64,000 nucleotides of DNA from Adiantum capillus-veneris. Its lineage: Eukaryota > Streptophyta > Polypodiopsida > Polypodiales > Pteridaceae. The DNA lies in NCBI GenBank assembly GCA_014529385.2, contig CM043942.1, positions 107,523,141-107,587,140 on the forward strand. The letters are read 5' to 3'. The notes beneath the pieces were generated by a model. It saw only the letters and a list, made by a program, of their open reading frames with translations, ran no database searches and had not been told where the DNA came from. A program made the position numbers and the translations under genes. Positions 1-12,292 of this stretch are shown piece by piece (the first letter of the stretch is position 1; each line of letters begins with the position of its first letter).

Positions 1-1888
1 CTAGTAAGTTTGGTCTCATGATTCACCACTTGTCCACTCTATGTCATTATATTAAGAGGAACTGGGTGTTAAGGTCCACCACTTGTCCAACCTATAATGT
101 TATAGCTTGAATGGTATTTTTTCTCACCACTTGTAACGCCCATGACATGATTTGCATGGGTTTTTTCTCCAAGGTCCACCACTTGTCCAAGCTAACTCTA
201 CTGAAACATAGAGAGAAACAAAGGTCCAACACTTTTCCAAGCTAGGCTCCATTGAAACATGGACCTTAATACCAAATTATTCCTAGTAGCATGAGTGATA
301 TTTTGTACATAGGGGGTTTACATTCAAGGTCTACCACTTGTCCAACCTATTTTCCCTAGTAGGTTTGGTCCCAAGTTCACCACTTGTCCAACTTATAAGG
401 TTATATATTAAATGGTATTGTTTCTCAAAAATTTTAATGCCCATGATATGTTTTACATGGGGGTTTTGTTCCAAGGTCCACCACTTTTGCAAGATAACTC
501 TATTCAAACATAGAGAGAAACAAAGGTCCACCACTTGTCCAAGCTAGGCTCCATTGAAACATGGAGAGAATGATGCTCCACCATTTATCCAAGATAGGCT
601 CCATTGAAACTTGGAGAGAATCAAGTTTTACCATGTTTCCAAGCTAGGCTCCACTGAAACACTCTAGGGGGTTTTATTTCAAGGCCCACCACTTGTTTAA
701 CCTATTATCCCTAGTAGCATGAGTGGTTTGGTTTCAAGATTCACCACTTGTACACTCTATGTCATTATATTAAGAAGAACAATGTGCTAAGGTCCACCAC
801 TTGTCCAACCTATAAGGTTATATCTTAAATGGTATCCTTTCTCGCCACTTGAAATGCCCATGATATGTTTTACATGGGAGTTTCATTCCAAGATCCACCA
901 CCTGTCCAAGCTAACCATATTCAAACATAGAGAGAAACAATGTTCCACGATTTGTCCAAGCTAGGTCCATTGAAACATGGAGAGAAGTAACCTCCACCAT
1001 TTCTCCTAGATAGGCTCCATTAAAACATGGAGAGAAGTAAGTTCCACCATGTCTCCAAGATGCTAGGCTCCATTGAAATACGCAAAACCCATGATATTTT
1101 GTACATGGGGGATTTACATTCAAGATCAACCACTTGTCCAACCTATTATCCCTAGTAGGTTTGGTCTCACAATTCACCACTTTTCCACTCTATGTCATTA
1201 TATTAAGAGGAATTGGGTGTTAAGGTCCACAACTTATCCAGCCTATAAGGTTATACCTTGAATGATATTTTTTACCACTTGTAATGCCCATGACATGCTT
1301 TACATGGGGGTTTTGTTCCAAGGTTCACCACTTGTCCAAGCTAATTCTATTGAAACATAGAGAGAAACAAAGGTCCACCACTTGTCTAAGCTAGGCTCCA
1401 TTGAAACATGGACCTTAATACCAAATTATTCCTAGTATGATGAGTGATATTTTTTACATGTATGGTTTGCATTCAAGGTCCACCACTTGTCCAACCTACT
1501 TTTCCTAGTAGGTTTGGTCGCAAGATTCACCACTTGTCCACTCTATGTCATTATATTAAGAATAATTGGGTGTTAAGGTCCACCACTTGTCCAACCTATA
1601 AGGTTATATATTAAATGGTATTTATTCTCACCACTTGTAATTTCCATGATATGTTTTACATGGGGGTTTTGTTCCAAGGTCCACCACTTGTCCAAGCTAG
1701 GCTCCATCGAAACATGGAGAGAATGATGCTCCACCATTTATCCAAGATAGGCTCCATTGAAACATGGAGAGAAGTAAGCTCCACCATGTCTCCAAGATGC
1801 TAGGCTCCATTGAAATATCCAATACCCATGATATTTTTTACATGGGGGGTTTACATTCAAGGTCCACCACTTGTCCAACCTATTATCC
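1..1888 (-). repeat. Left array copy 1 (shortened)
   Basis: This copy is ~101 bp shorter than the next two. Two segments of about 50 bp are missing, one near 380 and one near 1697. Both gaps join one core directly to the tail of the following subunit, as expected from recombination between neighbouring cores. Confidence 0.93.
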
Positions 1889-3877
1889 CTAGTAAGTTTG
1901 GTCTCATGATTCACCACTTGTCCACTGTATGTCATTATATTAAGAGGAATTGGGTGTTAAGGTCCACCACTTGTCCAACCTATAATGTTATAGCTTGAAT
2001 GGTATTTTTTCTCACCACTTGTAACGCCCATGACATGATTTGCATGGGTTTTTTCTCCAAGGTCCACCACTTGTCCAAGCTAACTCTATTGAAACATAGA
2101 GAGAAACAAAGGTCCAACACTTTTCCAAGCTAGGCTCCATTGAAACATGGACCTTAATACCAAATTATTCCTAGTAGCATGAGTGATATTTTGTACATAG
2201 GGGTTTACATTCAAGGTCTACCACTTGTCCAACCTATTTTCCCTAGTAGGTTTGGTCCCAAGTTCACCACTTGTCCACTCTATGTCATTATATTAAGAAT
2301 AATTGGGTGTAAAGGTTCAACACTTGTCCAACTTATAAGGTTATATATTAAATGGTATTGTTTCTCAAAAATTTTAATGCCCATGATATGTTTTACATGG
2401 GGGTTTTGTTCCAAGGTCCACCACTTTTGCAAGATAACTCTATTCAAACATAGAGAGAAACAAAGGTCCACCACTTGTCCAAGCTAGGCTCCATTGAAAC
2501 ATGGAGAGAATGATGCTCCACCATTTATCCAAGATAGGCTCCATTGAAACTTGGAGAGAATCAAGTTTTACCATGTTTCCAAGCTAGGCTCCACTGAAAC
2601 ACTCTAGGGGGTTTTATTTCAAGGCCCACCACTTGTTTAACCTATTATCCCTAGTAGCATGAGTGGTTTGGTTTCAAGATTCACCACTTGTACACTCTAT
2701 GTCATTATATTAAGAAGAACAATGTGCTAAGGTCCACCACTTGTCCAACCTATAAGGTTATATCTTAAATGGTATCCTTTCTCGCCACTTGAAATGCCCA
2801 TGATATGTTTTACATGGGAGTTTCATTCCAAGATCCACCACCTGTCCAAGCTAACCATATTCAAACATAGAGAGAAACAATGTTCCACGATTTGTCCAAG
2901 CTAGGTCCATTGAAACATGGAGAGAAGTAACCTCCACCATTTCTCCTAGATAGGCTCCATTAAAACATGGAGAGAAGTAAGTTCCACCATGTCTCCAAGA
3001 TGCTAGGCTCCATTGAAATACGCAAAACCCATGATATTTTGTACATGGGGGATTTACATTCAAGATCAACCACTTGTCCAACCTATTATCCCTAGTAGGT
3101 TTGGTCTCACAATTCACCACTTTTCCACTCTATGTCATTATATTAAGAGGAATTGGGTGTTAAGGTCCACAACTTATCCAGCCTATAAGGTTATACCTTG
3201 AATGATATTTTTTACCACTTGTAATGCCCATGACATGCTTTACATGGGGGTTTTGTTCCAAGGTTCACCACTTGTCCAAGCTAATTCTATTGAAACATAG
3301 AGAGAAACAAAGGTCCACCACTTGTCCAAGCTAGGCTCCATTGAAACATGGACCTTAATACCAAATTATTCCTAGTATGATGAGTGATATTTTTTACATG
3401 TATGGTTTGCATTCAAGGTCCACCACTTGTCCAACCTACTTTTCCTAGTAGGTTTGGTCGCAAGATTCACCACTTGTCCACTCTATGTCATTATATTAAG
3501 AATAATTGGGTGTTAAGGTCCACCACTTGTCCAACCTATAAGGTTATATATTAAATGGTATTTATTCTCACCACTTGTAATTTCCATGATATGTTTTACA
3601 TGGGGGTTTTGTTCCAAGGTCCACCACTTGTCCAAGCTAAATCTGTTCAACATAGAGAGAAACAAAGGTCCACCACTTGTCCAAGCTAGGCTCCATCGAA
3701 ACATGGAGAGAATGATGCTCCACCATTTATCCAAGATAGGCTCCATTGAAACATGGAGAGAAGTAAGCTCCACCATGTCTCCAAGATGCTAGGCTCCATT
3801 GAAATATCCAATACCCATGATATTTTTTACATGGGGGGTTTACATTGAAGGTCCACCACTTGTCCAACCTATTATCC
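1889..3877 (-). repeat. Left array copy 2
   Basis: Full-length ~1989-bp copy, nearly identical to copy 3. It contains both subunits that copy 1 has lost (near 2276-2330 and 3637-3690). Confidence 0.95.
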
Positions 3878-5867
3878 CTAGTAAGTTTGGTCTCATGATT
3901 CACCACTTGTCCACTCTATGTCATTATATTAAGAGGAATTGGGTGTTAAGGTCCACCACTTGTCCAACCTATAATGTTATAGCTTGAATGGTATTTTTTC
4001 TCACCACTTGTAACGCCCATGACATGATTTGCATGGGTTTTTTCTCCCAGGTCCACCACTTGTCCAAGCTAACTCTATTGAAACATAGAGAGAAACAAAG
4101 GTCCAACACTTTTCCAAGCTAGGCTCCATTGAAACATGGACCTTAATACCAAATTATTCCTAGTAGCATGAGTGATATTTTGTACATAGGGGGTTTACAT
4201 TCAAGGTCTACCACTTGTCCAACCTATTTTCCCTAGAAGGTTTGGTCCCAAGTTCACCACTTGTCCACTCTATGTCATTATATTAAGAATAATTGGGTGT
4301 AAAGGTTCAATACTTGTCCAACTTATAAGGTTATATATTAAATGGTATTGTTTCTCAAAAATTTTAATGCCCATGATATGTTTTACATGGGGGTTTTGTT
4401 CCAAGGTCCACCACTTTTGCAAGATAACTCTATTCAAACATAGAGAGAAACAAAGGTCCACCACTTGTCCAAGCTAGGCTCCATTGAAACATGGAGAGAA
4501 TGATGCTCCACCATTTATCCAAGATAGGCTCCATTGAAACTTGGAGAGAATCAAGTTTTACCATGTTTCCAAGCTAGGCTCCACTGAAACACTCTAGGGG
4601 GTTTTATTTCAAGGCCCACCACTTGTTTAACCTATTATCCCTAGTAGCATGAGTGGTTTGGTTTCAAGATTCACCACTTGTACACTCTATGTCATTATAT
4701 TAAGAAGAACAATGTGCTAAGGTCCACCACTTGTCCAACCTATAAGGTTATATCTTAAATGGTATCCTTTCTCGCCACTTGAAATGCCCATGATATGTTT
4801 TACATGGGAGTTTCATTCCAAGATCCACCACCTGTCCAAGCTAACCATATTCAAACATAGAGAGAAACAATGTTCCAAGATTTGTCCAAGCTAGGTCCAT
4901 TGAAACATGGAGAGAAGTAACCTCCACCATTTCTCCTATATAGGCTCCATTAAAACATGGAGAGAAGTAAGTTCCACCATGTCTCCAAGATGCTAGGCTC
5001 CATTGAAATACGCAAAACCCATGATATTTTGTACATGGGGGATTTACATTCAAGATCAACCACTTGTCCAACCTATTATCCCTAGTAGGTTTGGTCTCAC
5101 AATTCACCACTTTTCCACTCTATGTCATTATATTAAGAGGAATTGGGTGTTAAGGTCCACAACTTATCCAGCCTATAAGGTTATACCTTGAATGATATTT
5201 TTTACCACTTGTAATGCCCATGACATGCTTTACATGGGGGTTTTGTTCCAAGGTTCACCACTTGTCCAAGCTAATTCTATTGAAACATAGAGAGAAACAA
5301 AGGTCCACCACTTGTCCAAGCTAGGCTCCATTGAAACATGGACCTTAATACCAAATTATTCCTAGTATGATGAGTGATATTTTTTACATGTATGGTTTGC
5401 ATTCAAGGTCCACCACTTGTCCAACCTACTTTTCCTAGTAGGTTTGGTCGCAAGATTCACCACTTGTCCACTCTATGTCATTATATTAAGAATAATTGGG
5501 TGTTAAGGTCCACCACTTGTCCAACCTATAAGGTTATATATTAAATGGTATTTATTCTCACCACTTGTAATTTCCATGATATGTTTTACATGGGGGTTTT
5601 GTTCCAAGGTCCACCACTTGTCCAAGCTAAATCTGTTCAACATAGAGAGAAACAAAGGTCCACCACTTGTCCAAGCTAGGCTCCATCGAAACATGGAGAG
5701 AATGATGCTCCACCATTTATCCAAGATAGGCTCCATTGAAACATGGAGAGAAGTAAGCTCCACCATGTCTCCAAGATGCTAGAGTCCATTGAAAAACCCA
5801 AAACCCATGATACTTTGTAGATGGGGGGTTTACATTCAAGGTCCACCACTTTTCCAACCTATTATCC
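3878..5867 (-). repeat. Left array copy 3
   Basis: Full-length ~1990-bp copy. In its last ~100 bp it diverges from copies 1 and 2 (for example AGAGTCCATTGAAAAACCC near 5782), as is usual at the edge of an array. Confidence 0.95.
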
Positions 5868-5985
5868 CTAGTAGCATGAGTGGTTTGGTCTCAGGATTCA
5901 CCACTTGTCCACTCTATATCCATATATTAAGAAAAATTGGGTTTCCATATCTAAATGGATCTTTGCTCGGATAAGTGGTAGACCT
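5868..5985 (-). repeat. Truncated end of left array
   Basis: A partial fourth copy starts with the same CTAGTAG junction, runs through one more TTCACCACTTGTCCACTC core, and then loses similarity after about 5950. A single opposite-orientation core remnant (GGATAAGTGGTAGACCTTGA) lies at about 5969-5988, so the array edge is also a switch of core orientation. Confidence 0.75.
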
Positions 5986-6295
5986 TGAGACCTAAATACC
6001 CATTCTACACTAGAGCATTGGTTAAGCCTTATGCACTTCAAGCATACCTTTAACAACAATTAGTAGTTATTAGTTGACTTATGTCTAGGTGAAATCCATG
6101 GTATTAAGACTAAGAGAGAGTGTAGCATAAAAAAGATTCAGGATTTTACTTTGACTTTCTTTCTATTAATGAGTAGATCATAGATGGATTTTGGTATCTA
6201 ATAAAACCTTGGGGTAGACAATGTAAAACTCATGTATATTGTTGTGTTTGCATTAAGTGTTCTTGTTCTTTAATTTCAAAATCATTATAGAAAAA
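5986..6295. other. AT-rich spacer before HAD relic
   Basis: About 310 bp of non-repetitive, AT-rich sequence without a convincing reading frame. It ends in a pyrimidine/AT stretch with ATTATAG just before the HAD relic, which could be a 3' splice site. That is the only feature I can point to. Confidence 0.5.
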
Positions 6296-7035
6296 TGGAT
6301 TGGCTATATTCTGGCATAAATTGAAGAAAACTATTGAATTACCCATCCAACCTCCTCCAAGACTTTGTCCAAGGAATCATCCACCTCCTTATCACCTACC
6401 ACTTGCTTTCAAAGACATCAAAAGAGTACTTATCTTGGATCTAGAGGGGTTACTTCTCAAGTCAATTCAAATGAAACATGGAGATTCTATGCCAGCTTGG
6501 GCTCAACACATGCGACTTGTGGAGGATAAAGATGAATTTTATCATGTGGTGTGACCAGACGCACAAAGTTTTTGGGATTTTTGTGCTGAATAGTTTGAGC
6601 TATGGATATGGAGTTGCTATAACTTAACAAGGGTGAAACGCATCACACAAAAATGTTTTCTTGAGCAGTATACCAAGTTCAAGGTGTTTATGAGGAAATA
6701 TCATGTTAGGATTTACAAGGGTTTATCACAAAAATTTGAGTGATATTTGAAAGATATTCGAGGATTTGGATGCAAACAATACCTTAATTTTTGATGACAC
6801 TCCATATAGGGTGATGTGGAACATGCCAGGGACATATCTTATATTTCCAAAGATGTGGAGGCAAACTTCCGAGTTACTTCAAAACTTCTTGCAGAGAACC
6901 ATAATTCCATGGTTGATAGGATGGTTGTATGCAAGAGATAAGAGAGTCTATACATACAACACAATTGTAAATCAATATAGTGATTCTAAGACAAATTATG
7001 TCCTTGGTGTGTACTTGTCAACACGAAATCATTGA
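6296..7035 (+). pseudogene. Relic of FCP1-like HAD phosphatase-family gene
   Basis: Broken paralogue of the HAD gene at 62.7 kb. The first open stretch (about 6300-6551) carries a Pro-rich lead and then motif I, VLILDLEGLLLKS; the second (6766-7035) carries motif IV, LIFDDTPYRVMWN. Between them lie the conserved segments RP..Q.F (Arg lost to TGA at 6552-6554) and ELWIWS. At least three in-frame stops and one frameshift separate the pieces. The second Asp of the catalytic DxD is Glu here and Asn in the other copy, so activity is doubtful even for an intact ancestor. FCP1/SCP-type HAD proteins normally dephosphorylate phosphoserine, for example on the RNA polymerase II tail, but the plant DLNG subgroup has no firm assigned substrate that I can cite. 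No good ATG is visible: the ATG at 6296 is out of frame, so the 5' exon is probably missing. Confidence 0.75.
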
Positions 7036-7142
7036 ATAAATATGGCCATAAGATGCTTTTTTTATTCTAGTGTGTATCTTTCAACATTTGTAATTTGATA
7101 TAGTCTTTTTTTTTAAAAAAAAGGTGTGTCAATTTTATGAAC

Positions 7143-7251
7143 ACTTCAATGGAGTGCAACCTACTCTAAGGGGACTTCAATGTACTATTGGAGTGCATCC
7201 TATTGTAAGGGGACTCTGATGTATTGCTAGAGTGCACCCAAATTTTTGGGG
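7143..7251. repeat. 39-bp minisatellite, three units
   Basis: Three tandem units, the last two 39 bp each (7174-7212, 7213-7251). Each has the pattern ACTTCAATG...GGAGTGCA...AAGGGG and ends in GGGG followed by ACT. It lies ~110 bp 3' of the HAD relic and is unrelated in sequence to the main satellite. Confidence 0.8.
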
Positions 7252-7800
7252 ACTCATTTTTTATTTTATTGGGGCCTATGTTGGATCATATAGTAAAAGA
7301 ATTTCATTTTTTGACAATTCATATCGAGGTTGCATTTATTTGTAACTAGGAGAGAATTGATGTTTGATGTCAAAATAAAACTTGTAAGTGTGGATCAGAG
7401 AATTCGTGGACTTTAAATATGTGAGAGGGATCTTTTTTCTGGTCACAAATGTTTGCTTCAAGAATTTTATCATTACATCCTTTATGTGAAAGAGTTTTAG
7501 AACCTAAAAGACTTTGAAAAGAAAACTATGGAATCTAAATGCATGTATTCAGCTTGAATGGCTTGAAAGTTGATGTATACATGCATGTCGCCTTGATGAA
7601 GGTTTAGATCTAACAAGATGCAAAGCTAGAATTCTTGGACGTTACCTTTGTCAATTTGGTATGAAATAACATATTTAACTTTATTTTCTTATGGGTGGAA
7701 ACTATATTATTATGTGCATTTGGAACCTAATTGCTTGACCTTCAAACCAAGATTCCTATGTTATTTTCTCAGATACTTTTTTGTAATGGATTAAGATTGT
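7252..7800. other. AT-rich non-coding stretch
   Basis: No open frame of note, no core repeats and no recognisable RNA gene. It separates the HAD relic from the next block of diverged satellite subunits. Confidence 0.5.
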
Positions 7801-7804
7801 GGAT

Positions 7805-9185
7805 ACAAGGTCCACCACTTGTTCAAGCTAGATCTAAGAAAGTATATATACTGAGTCTTCAAACTAGTAAACCAAGGGAAGAGAGAAGCAAGGTCCATCA
7901 CTTGTCCAAGCTCATCTCTAGACAACATAGAGAGAGCGGCTAGGTCTACTAATTGTCTAATATAGTCATGGAGAAATGATAGAAGATTGATCCACTTGTC
8001 CAACCTATCATCTCTAGTAAAATGGGAGGTTCGGACTTAAGATTCACCATGAAACCAGCCTATACTTCATTGTATTATGAAGAGTAGAAAAGAAAAGCTC
8101 CACCACTTGTCTAAGGTAGTTTCAAAATCAACATGGAGAGAAGGAAGCTTCACCATTTGTCCAAGATAGGTTCCATTAAAAAATGAAAAACCTCATATAT
8201 GTTGTACATGGAAGATTTTTTCCAAGGTCCACCACTTTTCCAAGCTAGGATGCATTAAAACATGGATAGAAACAAGGCTCCATCACTCGTCCAACCTTTA
8301 TAGCTGCAAAATGTACGAGGTGTCTAAGCTAGGCATGGGGAAATAATAGAAGGTCCACCACTTATCCAATATATTATCTCTAATAGCATGGGAGGTTTGG
8401 TCTCAAGATTTAGGAATTGGCTGACCTGTATTTCATTGTATTATGATGAATTTGGTTTTAAGGTCAACTACTTATCCAAGCTATAAGTTTATATCTTGAA
8501 TGGTATTCCTTCCCATCACTTAGAAAACCAATGATATTTTGTACATGGGGGGGTTTGTTACAAGGTCCACCACTTGTCCAAGCTAGTTTCATTGAAACAT
8601 GGATAAAGTCAAGCTCCACCATTTGTTAAATCTAGACTCCATTGAAATCTAGAAAATCCATGCTATGTTGTACATGGGGTATTTTTTTAAAGGTCCAACA
8701 CTTGTCCAAGCTAAGCTTCATTGAAACATGGAGAGGAGAAACACTCCACCACTTGTCCAAGCTAGGAAACATTGATAGTAGTTGGTTTAGTTTGAAGATC
8801 CATCACATGTCTAAGCTAACTCTATTGAAACATTCAGAGAAGCAAAGGTCCACCAATTGTCCAAGCTAGGCTCCATTGTAACATGGACAGAAGCAAGCTC
8901 CACCATTTCTCCAAGATAGGCTCCATTGAAACATGAAGAGAATCAAAGGTCCACCATTTCTCCAAGCTAGGCTCCAGTTGTTCAACCTATAAGGTTATAT
9001 CTTAAATGGTAATCTTTCTAATCACTTGGAATACCCATGATATGTTTTACATGGGGATTTTGTTCCAAGGTTACCACTTGTCCAAGCTAACTCTATTGAA
9101 ACATAGAGAGAAGCAAAGGTCCACCGCTTGGCCAAGCTAGTCTCCATTGAAACAAGGAGAGAAGCAATTCTCCAAGATAGGCTAG
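7805..9185 (-). repeat. Diverged satellite block, left-array orientation
   Basis: About two dozen degenerate copies of the TCCACCACTTGTCCAAGC core at ~50-60-bp spacing, with spacers such as CTCCATTGAAACATGGA and CCAATGATATTTTGTACATGGGG. The order of subunits resembles the left array but no long copy is repeated, so this looks like an older segment that has not been homogenised. Together with the left array it brackets the HAD relic. Confidence 0.88.
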
Positions 9186-9610
9186 CCTGGATAAGTGCAC
9201 CTTGAAACCAACCTTCCTATGAGGCAATAGAGCATATGCTACATATTTTATGTATGCCCCATGCCTCAAATTAAGAAGTTCTAGATTAGAAGTGAACCTT
9301 GCTTGAATGTCACATGAAATAAATTAAGGAAAAATAGCCAAGTGGATTGTATTCCTCAATGGATCCTTGCTTTCACAAGTTGTGAACCTTGAGTCACTTT
9401 TACATTAACTTGTACAAGTGGTGGACCTAGAAACCAAGCTCTCCATGTTGAGGTAAGTTGTAGGTAGGATAGTAGAACATAGACAATGATAATGGATGCA
9501 ATATACTCGTCTCCTAATAATCCAATTGATTGAAACCATGGTATTTTAGTTGTTTTCATTGTGTATTGTATGTGCATAAAGTGGAATGAGACTTAAGAAA
9601 GCTCAAATTT
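9186..9610. other. Unique spacer with isolated cores
   Basis: Mostly unique AT-rich sequence. One clear core in the right-array orientation (TTGTACAAGTGGTGGACCTA) lies at about 9411-9430, so orientation changes here. No gene is evident before the DUF7869-type relic. Confidence 0.5.
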
Positions 9611-12292
9611 TTGACAAAATCTCTATATTTTGTACATGATATATTGAAAGTTGTCCAACCTGGGAATTGGGATTTTCCCACTTTCCCTAATATGGTCTTC
9701 TTTGTTCCTGTTCATGGCATGCATGCTACATATGAGGATGTATCCAGCGATGACAATGTTGGAAAAAAACTTGATGGGAGTAATGTTGTCCAGTTGTCAA
9801 GGAAGAGTCGATACACTTTCATGAACAGGACTCAAAAATCAAAAGCAGCACCAGCTTCGACTTTTTACCTTTCAAACAAATCAATTCAAAGGGTATCATG
9901 CATTGATTGTTGTGCACAAAAATGCTGCCAATTTGCAGATCGTGATATGGTGACAAGGTTACGACAACAATTTTGGGGAGAGTCTCAAAAATCACGCACT
10001 AATTATGTTTATGATGTATATGTTATCAGAAAGATGAGAAGTCACGATACCAATTTAGGCTAAATGGCTCTATTGTTTGTTGTAGAGCATGGTATGAGCT
10101 ACATGGAATACCAAAGACATCATTTTATCGATACAAGGAGAAATTTGAAAATGGTGTGCGCCAATATGTACATGGGAACACATGTACATTGAGAAGGGGA
10201 CTTCAACATACTAGTTTAGCAAGAGCACTACTAAATGAGTTTGTGGAAAACAACTCTGAGAAGATGCCACATAGAAGTAGAACACTGCTAGATGGCTCAA
10301 GAGAGACTCAATTGGTGATTCCATCAACATACAAACAAGTGGATATTTTATGTGAAATCAACACGACACTTGACCAAATGGGCTATGAGAAGAAGCTATC
10401 CCAATCTTCTTTTGGTAGAATTTGGAACAAAGAGTACCCACATGTCACTTTAACAAAGACGAGTGAGTTCTCTAAGTGCAATATTTGTAGCTCAATCAAG
10501 GCAAGGTTAGAAGCTAAACCTTCTCTTGAAGAGAGAGCTCTTCTCTTGAGGGAGAGAGAAGTTCACATGGCACAACAAAAGAGTTGCAGAAGCCTATATT
10601 ATGCATGGCGCACATATTCAGAAACTCAACCACAAAAATATGTATGCATAATCCATGATAAGATGGATCAAAAGAAGACTTCCATTCCTAGATTACGCAT
10701 TGTTCCCAAGGGTGTGGATTCAGGATATAATCTGCAGGTGGCATTGATTGGCATGATCACTCATGGACATGGAGAAGGTCAGTACAGACACTTTGTCTTG
10801 AATGGTTTGTGGCCAGCTGATCCAAATCTTACAATTGGCTCAGTTGCTAATGGTTTACATAACCTCGAGAGGATAGATAAGCATCCTCTTGGTGATCTAG
10901 TAACAAATGGACTTCCAAGGAGCAATATTTCACTACTACATGCTTTGAACTCAAGGGATGCTTTGGACTACCATAACTTGAGTGATGGAAAAGAGCCCAT
11001 TGTGCAGTCGTCAGAAATTGCAGAAGAGGAATTGGGGTCAACATTTCGCAGATTGCCAGAGAACTTGTTGCTACAATTAGATAATTGTGCAGGGGAAAAC
11101 AAAAATCGATACTTATTTGCCTATTTGTCAATGCTTGTTGCAAGGGGTGTTTTCAAAACCATCCAGCTGGGATTTTTAATGGTTGGGCATACACATGAGG
11201 ACATAGACGCCATGTTTAGTAGGTTTTCAGAGAAGTTGAGAGTTACACAAACCTATACTTTGCCACATTTGATGGATACATTACGAAAAAGCTCATCTTC
11301 ATCTCCAGCTCCATTTTTTCTCACAAAGATCCCCGATTTCAAGAAATATTGTGATGGCTATCTTTGTGATGGACAAGACATACTTGTTGGACATTCCAAA
11401 CCGCTTCAGTTCAGGTTCTTTATGCACGATGAGACACCAATGATGCAATATAAGGCACATGTAGGTGTATCAAGTTGGAGTGGAAGTATTCGCCTTTGGA
11501 AAACAGACACAGAAGGCAAGCCAATGTTACCACATGGAGATCCACCTCTAGTACAAATGGCAGAGTATGTCAAGGCCCACGAAGAAGTCATTTTGGGGCT
11601 AAAGAACTATATAAAATTTTGGAAAAATTTAGGGAATGGTTCAAGTATTCTGCGATATTATAGACCCGTGATAGATTATTGGAGTAAGGTAATTGAAGAG
11701 ATTGGAAAAGAAATCATATCAGAGGGAGTCTTGTATGAAATGTTTTGGCCAAAAACTCAAGAATATTCTCACCTACAAAGCACTACAATGAATTTGCAAC
11801 AAGGAGCAGAAAGATTCCTAGCCTTGAAGAGTTGAACGATCATTTTGTGGGCCTCAACGAGATAGGCCAAGGGAAGATTTTTGACCCTAGTCTGATGTGC
11901 ACCAAGGTGACTTTCTTATGCTTGTTCCGAGTGACACAGAAATCTATCCAGTGTGGCTTGCAATGGCTTTATCTGACATTGATCATGAGCCTACATCACC
12001 AAACTACAGAAAACTCTTGATTCAATATTGGGCCACCTTGCGCGAGAAAAAGTGGGATGACAGATACTCAAGCTTACAGTAATTGTTGGAAGGGTTATTG
12101 GGCTGTCAACTATAAGGACCCACATGTGGGAAACTATAGATGCAATTGTTTGGTCCTGGAGACCCAACAAAGAAGGACCATTTTCTAGAATAAAGATCCA
12201 GAAAGACATGCTTAAAAGCCAAAGAAGGCCTCACTCGTGCACATCAGCAACACTTGGATCTAAGTTCAGATATGGTATCAAATGTGGAGTAG
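9611..12292 (+). pseudogene. DUF7869-type transposase-like gene, frameshifted
   Basis: The coding signal runs continuously from a Cys-rich N-terminal part (CIDCCAQKCCQFADRDMV, within 9611-10063) through a long intact centre to a C-terminal part ending at TAG 12290-12292. The reading frame changes about six times: once between 10015 and 10063, then around 11.79-11.83, 11.89, 12.07, 12.12 and 12.20 kb. C-terminal pieces recognisable across the frames include PSLEELNDHFVG, GDFLMLVPSDTEIYPVWLA, YSNCWKGYWAVNY and DAIVWSWRP. The family is common in repeat-rich plant and invertebrate genomes and behaves like a transposon-derived gene. No terminal inverted repeat or target-site duplication was identified. 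The 5' start is not clear: the first frame opens without an ATG, and the first ATG in it is at Met-Val-Phe-Phe near 9692. Confidence 0.8.
10015..11835 (+). CDS. Intact central ORF of the DUF7869-type gene
   Basis: An 1.8-kb open frame, open from 10015, with a usable GTG codon at 10156 but no obvious initiating ATG near its start. Counting from 10156, it has a CNIC zinc-ligand-like pair at residues 108-111, an IIHDKMD segment at 165-171, LLLQLDNCAGENKNRY at 304-319 and LMVGHTHEDIDAMFSRF at 341-357. The spaced acidic residues (D168 or D171, D309, E348/D349/D351) fit the D...DN...E/D layout of an RNase H-fold transposase core. That fold assignment is inference; the DN..ENKN and GHTHEDID blocks are what identify the family. 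The neighbouring N- and C-terminal pieces are in other frames, so this segment is probably not translated into a full protein. Confidence 0.75.
   Translation, partial: CICYQKDEKSRYQFRLNGSIVCCRAWYELHGIPKTSFYRYKEKFENGVRQYVHGNTCTLRRGLQHTSLARALLNEFVENNSEKMPHRSRTLLDGSRETQLVIPSTYKQVDILCEINTTLDQMGYEKKLSQSSFGRIWNKEYPHVTLTKTSEFSKCNICSSIKARLEAKPSLEERALLLREREVHMAQQKSCRSLYYAWRTYSETQPQKYVCIIHDKMDQKKTSIPRLRIVPKGVDSGYNLQVALIGMITHGHGEGQYRHFVLNGLWPADPNLTIGSVANGLHNLERIDKHPLGDLVTNGLPRSNISLLHALNSRDALDYHNLSDGKEPIVQSSEIAEEELGSTFRRLPENLLLQLDNCAGENKNRYLFAYLSMLVARGVFKTIQLGFLMVGHTHEDIDAMFSRFSEKLRVTQTYTLPHLMDTLRKSSSSSPAPFFLTKIPDFKKYCDGYLCDGQDILVGHSKPLQFRFFMHDETPMMQYKAHVGVSSWSGSIRLWKTDTEGKPMLPHGDPPLVQMAEYVKAHEEVILGLKNYIKFWKNLGNGSSILRYYRPVIDYWSKVIEEIGKEIISEGVLYEMFWPKTQEYSHLQSTTMNLQQGAERFLALKS

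Larger units (their letters stand above)
1..5867 (-). repeat. Left satellite array: three ~1.99-kb tandem copies
   Basis: Three head-to-tail copies begin at 1, 1889 and 3878, each at the same sequence CTAGTAAGTTTGGTCTC or, at 5868, a diverged version. Copies two and three are 1989 and 1990 bp and differ by only scattered bases. Each copy is itself made of ~50-60-bp subunits carrying the core AAGGTCCACCACTTGTCCAA, which is the reverse complement of the core in the large array to the right. Spacers between cores hold inverted repeats such as CTCCAT-TGAAAC-ATGGAG and CCCATG-N10-CATGGG. The window starts inside the array, so its true left limit is unknown. Open frames of 60-100 codons here repeat with the array and look like by-products of it. 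Confidence 0.97.

Noticed and set aside
338-5974. Open frames of 60-102 codons on both strands of the left array
   Set aside because: They recur at the 1.94-1.99-kb repeat period and match no protein pattern; they are array by-products.
9611-12292. Complete transposon with terminal inverted repeats
   Set aside because: I could not find matching ends or a target-site duplication around the DUF7869-type gene by eye.
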